Source: Tulasnella sp. 424
Taxonomy: Eukaryota > Basidiomycota > Agaricomycetes > Cantharellales > Tulasnellaceae
Direction of reading: 5' to 3'
DNA length: 64,000 nt
Assembly: GCA_019633425.1 (NCBI GenBank)
Contig: WSUB01000102.1
Span: 87,246 to 151,245, forward strand
Both the position numbers and the translations under genes were made by a program. The notes beneath the pieces are model-generated. The model was given only the letters and a program-made list of their open reading frames with translations, was not told the DNA's origin and made no database searches. This document shows, piece after piece, positions 33,591-45,480 of the stretch. Each line of letters opens with the position of its first letter. Within the stretch, counting starts at the first letter, position 1.

Positions 33591-35429
33591 CCTAGACGGC
33601 AGAGCGATTATATGTTACACAGCTTCGATTGGGTGTCGCCGGAGTTGGGTGGTCCTTTTGAATAGGAGAGCGCCTGAAGTGTGACTGCTCAACCTTGTCT
33701 TTCCTCCTCGCAGAGAGTCAAGCCGTGCCCGTAACCTCGGTGTCTTCCATGCATGCACGTGACTCTCCTCGGACTACGGCACATCCTCCCGACGACCAAC
33801 CAATCGTAGCCCGCGCATCCCATCTCTCCTACCACACTCTGTGCATACTTACTTCCCTTGTCCCGACGACTTTAACACCACTCTCTTTCAAACCGTTACC
33901 CGGTCTTTGCGCAGGTCAATGTCACACGATTCGCCCCAAGCACAGCAGCTCCGGCCCGACCTTCTCCTCGAGGAAAGGACACGATGAAAGTCGAGGTTCT
34001 ACTATCCTTGCAACCCCGCTCGCTTGCAATGCTCAACAAACCCCAATATTCGCTCATATCCTTGACGCGAAAGCTCTCGAGGGTGCACATCAAAACGGTG
34101 CCGGCAGAGACCATGGTATGTCGTCACCTTTGTCCCTTCCACTGAGACGATGCACATGATGCACAACGTTCCCTCTCACCGTAGGTCTATTCGGGGTCAC
34201 TCAATAAGGCAGCCCGTTGAAGCCTGCCTCTTGAACATTGACAACCCAGAAGTAGTTTGTTGCGATTTGGACCGCGACGATGTTACGCAGGTGCACCTCA
34301 CCGCTCGTTCACCTCATGACAACATGGCAGACCAGGACTTGGCTTAATAAAATGCTCACTCATCCCCCAAGGTAACGCTCCCCATTTCATCTTGGTTGCT
34401 GCAGCTCTAATGCTTAGTTCCGTTTCTAGAGCTTGTCACGGCTCCACGGGCAACACGCAGAAGGCCATCGAAGCAAATGGTCTCGCTGAACCACCCGCAA
34501 TCGTTGCCGGCAGTGCAGAACACGAGGAAACCTACCTTACCTTGATGGCAGGAGAACGTTCTCGCGACGTCGCAAATCTCGGCCCAAGGTCGTCTGGACG
34601 ATTCCATCCTCTTCGAGGGAACCGAGTGCCGCTGCAGACGTCGTGCCGATGAAACCACGGTCGGGACTCCGGGCGACTAGTGGACTCTAGACGGCTCAAT
34701 GAGGTGGCATGTCGGTTATTATTTTCAATTTATAGCATTGTATTAGGGCGCACCCACTCGGCAGAACCACCTTCACGCAAACCGGCTCTTCGTATCGGCC
34801 AAGACCGACTCCACGATCAAACCTTACAACTCAATGATTCGATTTTGTCGTGGTCACAAATACTGCTGAGTGCGCTGTTGGGAAGAAGCAGATCAATGTG
34901 GGGCCAGCGATTTCCGGATAAGAGGATCGGTTACACTAGAAAACGTCGGAGTTTCGGAGCAAGTATGAGGGAAGAACGTGATGGTCCGATACGACGAGGC
35001 TTCTCAACCATTACCTGGTCCTCAAACGCTTATTGGGAAGTACAGGAGACGGTTTCAGGAAGTTCGTGTCGATCACTTGGTGCCCGCTCGGAGTCGTACC
35101 GGAGACCACGCCCTCTCCTTCCGAACATTCTTTATAACAAGACCGCTAGTCGCTGGCCGAACTTCCGGCCAACCACAACATGTTTCCGCAAAGCGACCAA
35201 ATCCGCGCAGGGTCGAGGAGTATACGCTTTGGTTGAGACCATATTCCTCCCGGGGTCATCGGGAGTCGGTCAGCATACCAAATATTAGGTTATCTAGGTA
35301 TGAAAACATTTAACATCAAGCTGTCGTTTCTGTACTGATCGGCATGGCAAATCCTAGCTGGAACTTTAAGCGCGCTGCGCGGGAGTCCACAAGGGCTGTT
35401 GGGGAGCGCGGGACGACACTCGGAGATGT
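33591..35429. other. Unassigned region between NLR blocks
   Basis: Several open stretches but no recognised domain. Near 33970-34110 a plus-strand frame (VEVLLSLQPRSLAMLNKP, LISLTRKLSRVHIKTV) ends at a possible donor (ATG/GTATGTCG) and could be an exon of a broken gene. 34390-34650 is open but unrecognised. About 35320-35460 is repeated at 36470-36610, the 5' flank of the MIF2 relics. Confidence 0.4.
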
Positions 35430-36105
35430 TTCCGTGAAGACTTGGAGTCCTCGAGTCACCCGAAACTCCGCTTCAATATGCCGGAACCACCCAGGAAATC
35501 ATTTCAAGCTCGAACGATCCGTCCGTAGCTCCTGCTCTCTCATCATTCCTCCCCCGGACATTGCTTGTCTCCGCGCGGTTACGACGACGACTTCGCCAAG
35601 CCGGCAGAATCATCCCCCAACTCAACCCACGTCCGCAGTTGGCTACAACTCCATTGCAGAACCTCCCACCAAAAGAAACTCGAGGGCAAATCCTCCTCCA
35701 CCGAAGCTGCGAGCAGTAGTGGTAACAGCTTCCCCACCACCACCAAGCCACTCTGAAGTCAGCAAGCACCCATTTATTCTCGTAATGTCTCCTCCCACCA
35801 AATCCAACGCAAAAGGGGAGCAACCCGCTGCTCTTTCGACTAACGCAAAAGAGGAAGACTGTGACATGGATGAACGGATGGGAATGGCGATATGCACCGT
35901 GAGCATGCCCTCCGTCGTCGACCAAAACGAGGCAGCAGGGAGTTGGGCAGGTCGTTTTAACCAACCAAGATGACGACGGTGGAAACGAAGACATTATATA
36001 CCATGATGATGCCGATAATGGTGGAAGGGACGTTGATGAAGCCGGGCAAGATCCAATCCTGAAATCACCCTGGTCAAAAGCGAACGACAATGCCCGTCGG
36101 AATAT
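35430..36105 (+). pseudogene. MIF2/CENP-C relic A (exons 3-4)
   Basis: Matches intact MIF2 around 22130-22760: MPEPPRKSFQARTI corresponds to EPEPPKKSSQTRTI, then a broken intron, then TTTSPSRQNHPPTQPTSAVG for TTTSTSRQNRPATQPTSAVD. Frameshifts are numerous and the acidic region breaks near 36100. The N-terminal motif, CENP-C signature and cupin are absent. A diverged copy of the region normally downstream of MIF2 follows at 36190-36480. Confidence 0.8.
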
Positions 36106-36589
36106 CTGTTCCGTCGCGTCGACTTCGTGGAAGTCAGCATCTCGTTTATCATTTAACGAAGGCCTTCGGCTCAAGCGAACCCGAATTAAATCAACAACGT
36201 ACGTCACGCAGCTCGGCCACCTATCTTTTACACCACCGACACGGTCTCAGATGGTGTTGGCACTGTCACAAGACACAAGAATAACGCTGTGTATCAAACA
36301 ACGATGCTGGACGCGGCCCTTCAAACACTCGGCGTGCCGGTGCTCGAGGGCAGGAGGATGTCAGCTTTCACGATTGAAGATTACCCGACCGCTTTTTGGC
36401 AACATTTCGGATAACTCTCGCATCCCGGGGCGTGCATGCAAGCCTCTGCAACGCCACAGGCCATGGTCATAAAACATCAAGTGGTCGGTTTTATGCTAGT
36501 CGAAAGGGCATTCCAGGTCGAACTTTCAAGTGTGCTGCGCAGGCGTCCACGGCGGTTGTTTAGAGCGGGAGACGGGGTTCGAGTTCGAG
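36106..36589. repeat. Duplicated MIF2-NLR intergenic block
   Basis: 36190-36480 is homologous to 24550-24820 (shared GTCACAAGACAC-like, CTCGGCGTGC/CTCCGCGTGC, GGAGGATGTC and CGGATAACTC blocks). It then joins a copy of the 35320-35460 flank. This pins the breakpoint of one tandem duplication step. Confidence 0.7.
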
Positions 36590-38330
36590 GTCCCTTTGAG
36601 AGGATTTAGACTTCTCCACTCACCCAAACCTCGGCCCGATATACACCGAAACCACCACCCGAAGAAATCTCGGACATTCCGTATGTAACTCCTTCCCCTC
36701 TCTTCATTCCGTCTTCGTTGTGCTTACTTGTCTCTAGCGGTGACGACTACGACTTCGACAGGCCGTCCCCAAACCTAGCCCATGTCCGCAGTTGACTACG
36801 ACTCTCATTTCCCGAACCTTCTATGAACGAAACTCCCGGTCAATCTTCCATCAGCAAAGCTCCACTACTACCAAGCTTCACTCAAGTCAACGAACATCCT
36901 CAGCGTCTCCGCTCCCGCCGAGTCCGATGCAAACAGAACGCAGCCCGCTGCTCTTCAGACTATTGCAGAAGTCGAGGATGTTGACATTGACGGGCAAGAT
37001 GGGAATGACGATAGCAACATGAGACTTGCCTCTGTTGACGATCAGAACCGGGCGGCGGAGAGTCACGCAGGTCGCTTTGACCAAGACGACGTCGACGACA
37101 ACGAAGACTTTGGGTAGAAAGGCGATGTGAGCGGTGTAGTAGGCGTTGATGGATTGAACCAAGACGTAACTCCGGAACCACCCTCGTCGAAACGCCGAAC
37201 GAATAGATTGTGGAGTCTAGGATCAGGAGGGACGATGAAGACATACCTGCTCCTAATGACGATGGCTAATTCGACTTCGCTCCTGGCTATGATGACGTAA
37301 AATTGCAACAAGGCGAGAAAGCGATTGGAGAGTCGGCGGAGCGAACGGGATAGGCTGGTTAAGGAGGGGAAGGAGAAACAAAAGGAGAAGGCCACGCAAA
37401 GACGGGAGCCGGTGAAGCAGAAATATCCTAGGGCCCAGCCGAAGAAGACGGAGTGGATATTGAGCCTCGTAAGTATCTGTTGTCGTTGTCTCGCTCATCT
37501 ACGCATCTAGTTGCTCATTCTCCCGACTGCCCATCATTTCAGAAATCGTGCGGATACCGGAGGAAAAGGTCGAGCCTGCGAAAGACAACACATATGTGCG
37601 TATCCAGGGTACCGTTGCTCTGCTGAGAAACGGGACTCCTCCCACAGCTGTTTTAATGTATCCAGGGAGCGGTTCGCGTTATGGTTCACCCGTTCACCGG
37701 AGCACATTCGTCATCGCTCGGAATGGGATGTTCATGGTTCCTCGAGGTGCGCGAGACCCTTTCGCTTTCTCCACGTGGTGATCCATTGACATCCTTTCAA
37801 CCCATTTGTTAAACCTCGGCACGTCGGTACGTCAACAGTTAGGTTTTAGCGGAGTAGCGGGGAGAGTGGGAAATAGGAGACCGAAGGGCGGGAACCCTTC
37901 GGTCGTTCGTCTACATTAGGAATTGCCCATTAAGGGAACTCCTTTTCTTTCGTATAACCATAAATGTACGAGCGACCTATAAAAGGCGCTCGATTCGTAG
38001 TTGAAATAATAATCATCAATTTCTATTATATCTACCACAGCGAGTACTTTTCTATCGACCCGTCCACCGCTGCTTAACACCATTTCGTCAGGGAATCAAT
38101 ACTATCTCGAAAACATCTCCGACCATGACTGCAAGTTGTTCTTCGCGCAAGCACGAAAAGTCACAGAGAAGATGATCCCTTCGCCGACGAAGCGAGCGTC
38201 AGCTAGACGAGATGCGAGCGCAAGTCAGACGCCTCGGCCAGCTGCGCGTGTCGGGCCTCCGGCTGTTTAGGCTTACTGTAGAAGACGAAGAGGATTGGGA
38301 CGAGTTCAAAGCCGTGATATGGATCATTGC
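36590..38330 (+). pseudogene. MIF2/CENP-C relic B, interrupted by a solo LTR
   Basis: Pieces of exons 3-4 (about 36640-37300; TTTTSTGRP-like start and acidic stretches), an internal deletion that removes the CENP-C signature, then cupin exon 7 sequence (37640-37760, ARNGMFMVPRG) and exon 8 (38085-38270, YYLENISDHDCKLFFAQARK). Stops and frameshifts occur throughout. The intron before exon 8 is split by the LTR at 37807-38079. It cannot encode a kinetochore protein. Confidence 0.8.
37807..38079. mobile_element. Solo LTR, 273 bp
   Basis: Starts TGTTAAACC and ends GCTTAACA, with short inverted termini TGTTA/TAACA. It is flanked by a perfect 5-bp target-site duplication CCATT (37802-37806 and 38080-38084). 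The intact MIF2 intron (AACCCATTTCGTCAGG at 23917) gives the empty site. It contains a TATAAAA box at 37978-37984 and no coding sequence. It is the product of LTR-LTR recombination of a retrotransposon. Confidence 0.9.
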
Positions 38331-38389
38331 TATGGTATACATCTTTGGTCGGGTCTCTTTCGTTCACCTTCTGACTGGAACCTTTTCTG

Positions 38390-39500
38390 TGTCCATTACT
38401 TCGAGCCAACGAAGACGAAACAGAACTTCGGGTCAAGTAAGTGTTGTTTTGCCTGTCTATGCACTGGGTTGCTAATCTATCTACAATATAAGACGTACCA
38501 CAGAATCGGATGAAGAAGACGAGACCGGACTTGGTCGAGGGAAACATCAACAGTATGTTCACCTTCAGTGGTATCGAGGAGAATTGTCGTCCAGCGTCCA
38601 AGAGCTGGTGAAGCCCTAGCACCCAACATTTCAGAAGTCCCGCGGAATGCAGAAGAAAAGCCTGAGCCTCTCATTAAGCGTCGCCGACGAGGGGGTCAAT
38701 TAATCCCCCAAGTAACAGGAACTATCGGAATAACTCGAAGCAGGTGGAGGTTTGGGTTGAAAATCCTGACGAAGTGCGGGACGCCGAGACCGAGCAGAAT
38801 GCTACGGTCGCTGATTATGACACGAAACAAGATACGGAAGAAGACATGGTTGGCGTTCCCAGGTGCTGGCTTGCGGGGAAGTCTCATCCTTGTGTTCTCT
38901 TCTATGTAGTGATGGCTCAAATGCCAGCAGATTCTAAACCCCTAGCAACCGTTGAACGCCACGTAGACGCTCCAGATAGTTTTCTCACATCGCAGGCTCG
39001 TTGCTGGCGGTGTGTCGGAGCTCCTGTTAATTGGAAGCAGCCCCGCAAGCCTGCGAGGGACGACACCGACCCGAGTCTCTAGGATACCGTCGTTCTGGTG
39101 CGAAACGAGAAGGCTGACACGCCTCCCACAGCTCTTCTTCTGTACTGCGAGAGCGGTTCACATTGTAATCGCTGGAATGGTATGTTCATGCTTCCCCGGG
39201 GTGGGCAAGATCCATACCTTTCTCCGCCTGGCTATCCACTAATATATTTTCACCCCACCTCGTCAGGCAATCAGAACCACCTTGAGAACATATCCAACCG
39301 CGATTGTAAGTTATTCTTCGCGCGAGCACAAAAGGCCACGGAGGAGATAATCTCTTCACCGACGAAGTGTACGTCAATGGGGCCGGCTGGACGAGATGCG
39401 ACCGCAAGTCAAACGCCTCGGCCAGTTGCGCGCGTTGCGCCTCCAGCTGGTCCAGGGTCTCCTTCGAAGATGAAGAAGATTGGGACGGGTTCGAAGTAGT
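38390..39500 (+). pseudogene. MIF2/CENP-C relic C (exon 4 end to exon 8)
   Basis: Begins at the exon-4 end (CGAAGACGAAACAGAACTTCG), then a degenerate CENP-C motif (GRGKHQQYVHLQWYRGE), VEVWVENPDEVRDAETEQNA, fragments of the cupin and the complete exon-8 tail ending in a stop near 39500 (LENISNRDCKLFFARAQK, GPGSPSKMKKIGTGSK). Frameshifts and stops lie between. It is colinear with MIF2 and directly precedes NLR2, just as intact MIF2 precedes NLR1. Confidence 0.85.
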
Positions 39501-40075
39501 GACAGCGATTGTGCCTGTGGTGTACACATCCTGATGCGGATCTTGTTCATTCCCTTCTGACTAAACCCTTTCTTTACGTCTTTGGTATGCTTTGTATCCT
39601 TTTCTCGCCTGCTTTTGTACTTCGCTATCCCTCGATAGTTCTTCTAAGTCTTTTCCATTTTTCTTAGATTTTCCTACAAGAAGGGTGGTTGCGTGCTTCT
39701 CCCAAGACCTCTAGTAGATTTTCGTCGCCCTGTTCCTAACCAGTTTAATGCACATTCGGTATTTGCAACGGGGAAAGGGGGAAATTGATGTCAGCCGTGA
39801 TTGAATGAGAAGGAGGTCAAATTTTCAGTAGTCTTTCACGATTGGTGATTGAGACCAGTTTTCAAGTTGGCCACATTGCAGACAACTCCCACAGGCCCTT
39901 TGTGTGTGCAAACATGTGACTCGTTTACGCCCAAGTGGAAGCCTCTACTCATGGCTCACGGGATTCCCTCACCCCTCAATGCTGTGTTGGGCACTTGTAC
40001 TTCACGTCCATTGCAGCTCTCTCCTTATCTTCCCCCGCCACTTCCTCTCAGCTCTCCTCTCATACATTGCGTGGT
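39501..40075. other. NLR2 upstream region
   Basis: 39860-40075 is homologous to the promoter of NLR1 (24840-25026), including CAGCTCTCCTCTCATACA before the ATG. No gene seen. Confidence 0.65.
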
Positions 40076-43000
40076 ATGTCAAGGCAACCCTCTCCAAAAC
40101 CACCCGCGACATCCAACCGATTTCCTCTGAGTCCCACAAGTGTTGTCTCAAAGCAAAAGCTCAGCGATAAAGGGAGGGCCATGACGACCGAGGTCTTGAC
40201 TCTACTAGAGGTAATCCCGCCTACTAGTGACGGCAACGTTCGTCCGCTGACATCCTCGATTTCCAGGACACCAACTGGCCTCCGGAGTCGAAAGCGCAGC
40301 GCAAAACTTAGTTCAGACAATCAACAACTTACCCATACTTCCTCGAGACGTGACCCCAGTGAAAGATGCCGTTGAAGAGCTTATCCAGTAAGTATGGACT
40401 CCGACAGGCTTGATAATAATGTGCTAAAGCATTGTGCGTGATAGCGTTCTGGAAGCCGTGCATGCGAGACTGAAGAAAGCATCAGAAAAGTACGGAAGGA
40501 AGGAAAGGGGGTTCAGGGATGGGATCAAGCACAATATCTCTTCGCTTCGTCGTGGCAAATGTACCGATACCTTGGAGACCTGTCGGGAAGATATTGAAAA
40601 GGTCTCGGCAACGCTTCGCGTGAGTGGATAAAGTAGCATATTCTATGCTAAGTTAAGACGTTGCTCATTTATCCCTACAGAGTCTCTTAGAGAGTCTGGC
40701 CTCCGTGGGTGAGAAGCTCGCTCAGACTCGTCGACATAGCCACACTAACAGGATGTCGGCTTATACCTTGTCAGGGAGCGTCGAAGATTCACAGATGCCC
40801 TCTGGCCACCCAAATCAGCCGACTTCCACCCCACTCGGCGTCTCGCATCCTTTGAAACCGTTGGAAGCTCAGATGACCTCCCCAGGACAAGCTTCAAGTT
40901 TGACGCTCGAACATCTGACGGGCAAACAAGTATCTGTCCAAGGATCGCCCCAGGACACCGAGGATCAGGAACAACGTGGTCACACTCGAGAAGGAGCTCT
41001 TAATGCGGCGAGGAAAACTTTTGAGACCGTAGAAGTCGTATCTGGAGCGGTTCCCGTCGTTGGAGACTTCGTTGGCGTGGCTGCTAAAGTTGGATTGGCC
41101 TTTGTCAACATGATCGAGGTGAAACTATAATCGCATTTTCTATCTATTTACACTCTAACCCCGATTCTGTAGACTATGGACAAAAACGAGGATGTGGCTA
41201 AGGAGCTCGCTTCCCACACGTCCAAACTATCCGTATCCCTCGAACATATTAAGAAGTCAGACCTCGAGCAAGGAGAGGATTTAGCGACGCAGGTCGATGA
41301 TCTGCATAGGTACGTCGGTTCCCTCCGAGCGAATGACCTAGAATGGTCCGATGACATACCGCCCAGGGAGCTTGAGACGATTGAGAAGAAAGTCAGCAGG
41401 TGGAATTCCTTGGGTCGCTTCAAGAAGGCCTTTTTGGCTAGCGACCATGCTGAAGAACTAGAAGCGCATCAAGATACTGTTCGGACCGCGCTGGAGGAAA
41501 TGCAGGTTCGTGATGCATTCCTGTCGGTCATTAGTTGGCTCACAGAGTTTCGATAATAGCTACTCATCAGTCTGAAGACCTCCGATCTCGTTATCGAACT
41601 CAGTATGTTTAAATTTACGCTTGTTCGTAAAGGATCTGTTTGACGTGGTTGCTTCAGAAAATATCGAACTGCGAGCGGAGCGACGCCGTCTTCTTGGCTG
41701 CCTTGAGGATGGAAGCTACGGAGCGAGAGGAAATGCAATTGAAGACGTCATATGTCTTCCCGGCACCAGAGTAGAAATCTTAGACCGCATAAACCAGTGG
41801 ATTAAGGATACATCGACATCGGCGGAGCGCGTTCTCTGGATTCGTGGAATGGCGGGACGCGGGAAATCGACAATCGCGTCGACGGTTGCCCATAGTTGGG
41901 CGTCGAGGGGGGTCCTGTGCTATCTTTCACTTCCGACGGGGCCAGAATGCGTTGGACGGCCAGTTGATCTGTGCCCTCGCCAGGCAACTTGGGAAAGGGT
42001 TGGTCCCGGAAGTGAAGGAGGCCATTCTGGGCAGCGTGAAGCAGAACGAAGACATCGCAAAGGAACGTCTCGACCAGCAGTTCAAGACACTCTTCGTCGG
42101 ATCGCTCGGCAAGCTGAGGGATCACGCGCACCCCATCCTAATCATTGTTGATGCCCTGGACGAGTGCGAAAACGTCGCCGATGTCGAGCGCTTCGTTCGG
42201 CTCATTGATCAGCATTCCTCATTTCTCCCTACCAATGTCAAATTCCTACTCACGTGTCGTCCCGAAGCACCTCTTCTTGTCGCGCTCGAACCGAGGAAGT
42301 GGCACACCGAAGACCTAGACTCTATATCTCATGTACCTGAAGACATCACCAGGTTCATCCAACACTCCTTCACCCAAATCAGGGAGGACCGTGGTCTTCC
42401 TGAGGACTGGCCCTCGTCGGCGGACGTCGAAGGCATGGTCGAGATGTCTCAAGGCCTGTTCCAATGGGCTCGTACGGCGATCACATACGTCCGTAATGGG
42501 TCGCCTGGCCATCGACTGCAGGAATTGCTGCAACACTCGTCAACATGGGGCAAACTCGATTACTTGTACCGCCAAATTCTCTCGAAAGCGTTCGACGAGA
42601 CGGCAGAAAGCTCCATGCGGAAACAGCTTCTTTCCTGGGTGCTGGAAACACTCGTAGTGGCGCCTTATCCCATATCACTCGAGGTCATCGCCTTCTTGTA
42701 CGCCGACCACGGAATCTTTAAAGGTCAAAGGGACGCTGTCCAATTTCTTCGGAACGATATTCTCGCGGACCTCAACTCCCTTCTTCATATCCTTTCATCC
42801 CCATGCGAACCGTTGAGGTTGATGCACACGTCCATTCGCGACCTCCTAGAGAGCCAAGAACGGTGCAAAAGCCAGGTGTATTTTGTGGACCTCATTCAAG
42901 CCCATCGACGTCTGGCGGGCGTTAGCCTCAGGATTATGGAACGCGACCTGAGGACAAACATCTGCGACCTGTCGGACCTTTCGAGGGCAAACTCCGAAGC

Positions 43001-45286
43001 CCAGGATGCAGTGGAGAGCTATGTGCCGAAGGGACTTCGGTATTGCTGCCGCTCGTGGTCCATACATTTAACAACTGGGCTATCATGTTCGGAGACAAAC
43101 CGAGCCTGTTCCAGCGATGTCCTGTCCTCGTTCAGAATGGTTTGCGAAAAGAAGCTCCTGGCCTGGCTGGAAGTCATGAGTTTGATCGGAGCAACAAACG
43201 AGGCATTTACAGTAGCGAAGCAAGTGCATGAGTGGCTCGAGGTGAGCATACCGATTTGAAATAGTGCGCACGAGATGCTGCGAGTGGACTAACCACGAGG
43301 TTCACAGCAATGGCCGCCAGAGACGCCCAGCGATGACTTGATTACTCTCTGGAATGACACTCAGCGATTCATCGCATCCTCTTCGGAGCCAATTTCCTTC
43401 GGCGCGCTTCACATTTACGCATCCGCTCTTCCGCACTGCCCCAGGGGGACAAAGCTGTGGGTGAAGTATGGCGGTCAAGCGACGACTCGGATTCTCCATG
43501 GCAAGCGGCTAATAACCTGGCCAGCCAATATTTGGACATCATCGTTAAATTCAAGTGCACAAGGAATTGCATTTTCACCGGATGGCGGGGTTCTTGCATG
43601 TGGATTGTTGGACTCGACGGTTCGATTATTGGATGCTCGGACTGGGGCACGGTTGGGCGACATCTGACCGGTCACACGAGGATGATCAGGTCGGTTGCCT
43701 TTTTGCCGGACGGCAAGATTCTGGCATCTGCGTCGGATGACAAGACGGTTCGATTATGGGATGCTCGGACTGGGGAGCAGTTGGGCAACCTTCTGACCAG
43801 TCCCACGAACTGGATCAGCTGCGTTGTCTTTTCGCCAGACGGCAAGATTCTGGCATCTGCGTCGCATGACAACACGGTTCTATTATGGGATGCTCGGACT
43901 GGGGAGCAGTTGGGCGACCCTCTGACCGGTCACACGGACTGGATCAGCTCCGTTGTCTTTTCGCCGGACGGGAAGGTTCTGGCATCTGGATCGGCTGACC
44001 GGTCAGTTCGATTATGGGATACTGGGACTGGGGCACAGTTGGGCGACCCTCTGACCGGTCACACAGAGCTGATCAATTCCGTTGTCCTTTCGCCAGACGG
44101 CAAGGTTCTGGCATCTGGGTCGAATGGCAACACGGTTCGATTATGGAATGCTCGGACTGGGGAACAGTTGGGCGACCCTCTGACCGGTCACACTGGAGAG
44201 ATCAAGTCCGTTGTCTTTTCACCGGACGGCAAAGTTCTAGCATCTGCGTCGACTGATAAGACGGTTCGATTATGGGATGGTTGGACTGGGGCACAGTTGG
44301 GCGACCCTCTGACCGGTCACACGCGATGGATCGGCTCCATTGTCTTTTTGCCAGACAGCAAGTTTCTGGCATCTGCGGCGGATGACCAGACGGTTCGATT
44401 ATGGGATGCTCGGCCTGGGGCACGGTTCGGAGACCCTCTGAACGGTCACGCTGAGAAGATCAAATCCGTTGTATTTTCGCCTGAAGGCAAGATTCTGGCA
44501 TCTGGATCGGCTGACCGGTCAGTTCGATTATGGGATGCTCGGACTGGGGCGCAGTTGGGCGACCCTCTTACCGGTCACACTGGAGAGATCATGTCCGTTG
44601 TCTTTTCGCCAGACGGCAAGGTTCTGGCATCTGGGTCGCTTGACGAGACGGTTCGGTTATGGGATGCTCGGACTGGAGCATAGTTTGCTGACCCTCTGAC
44701 TGGTCACACGGGCATGATCAGGTGCATTGTCTTTTCGCCGGACAGCAACGTTCTGGCATCTGCGTCGGATGACAAGACGGTTCGATTATGGGATGCTCGG
44801 ACTGGGGAACAGTTGGGCGACCCTCTGACCGGTCACACGGACCTGATCAAGTCCGTAGTCTTTTCCTCAGACGGCAGGGTTCTGGCATCTGAATTGTTTG
44901 GCGAGACGGTTCGGCTATGGGATGGTCGGACTGGAGCACAGTTCGGCGACTCTCTGACTGGTCACACTGGAGAGATTCCGTCCGTCGTCTTTGCGCCGAA
45001 CGGCACGGTTCTGATATCCAAGTCAGCCAAACGAACTATTCGCCCGTGTGACCCTCTCACTTACCAAACATCCACTGGACTCTTAAATATTCTCACTGCC
45101 CACCCTCTTAGCTTTAAGTCAAACTGGATACTCTGTGGTTCCAAGCGCTTGTTGTGGTTACCTATACACTATCGATCTATGAATCAAGATCGATACCCCC
45201 AAATCCGCTTCTCCCGGGGTACACTAGCTTTGATTTTCGATTACCAACTTTCTATCATCGATGTTTCTGAGTTCTTGACTCTATAA
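40076..45286 (+). pseudogene. NACHT-WD40 NLR2, disabled copy of NLR1
   Basis: Same exon plan as NLR1: a 175-bp exon 3 (40445-40619), exon-7-like segment, NACHT exon and single WD exon. Lesions seen: a one-base loss in exon 2 giving TAG at 40309; one extra G in a G6 run at 41907-41912 (NLR1 has G5), just after Walker A GMAGRGKST; a one-base loss near 43660; and a CAG-to-TAG nonsense at 44681. Remaining frames are well conserved (VDALDEC, HTSIRDLLESQERCK), so decay is recent. About 12 WD repeats remain, differing from NLR1 at the variable positions (GHTDWI, GHTELI, GHTGEI). A truncated product from a downstream start is possible but would lack Walker A or WD repeats. Confidence 0.88.
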
Positions 45287-45480
45287 CCTCATCATGTACC
45301 GTACATATTTGCTGAATGGTTTACTATTTGTCCTATCCCCTTTTACGTCGATGTTTCGGGATAGCGGTGGTAGCTGGAGAAGCATGGAACAGTGCTTTGT
45401 CATATAGATCCCGAAGGAACCTGACATTGATTCACGGTCGAAAAGTTGGGAGTCGAGCATGCTCTTCTTCGACATTTAGG
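45287..45480. repeat. NLR 3' flank, copy after NLR2
   Basis: Homologous to 30992-31270 and 31950-32110 (CATGTAC, GATAGCGGTGG, AAAAGTTGGGAGTCGAGCA). Similarity stops abruptly at about 45480 (CATTTAGG/GGGTTCACG). Confidence 0.75.
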
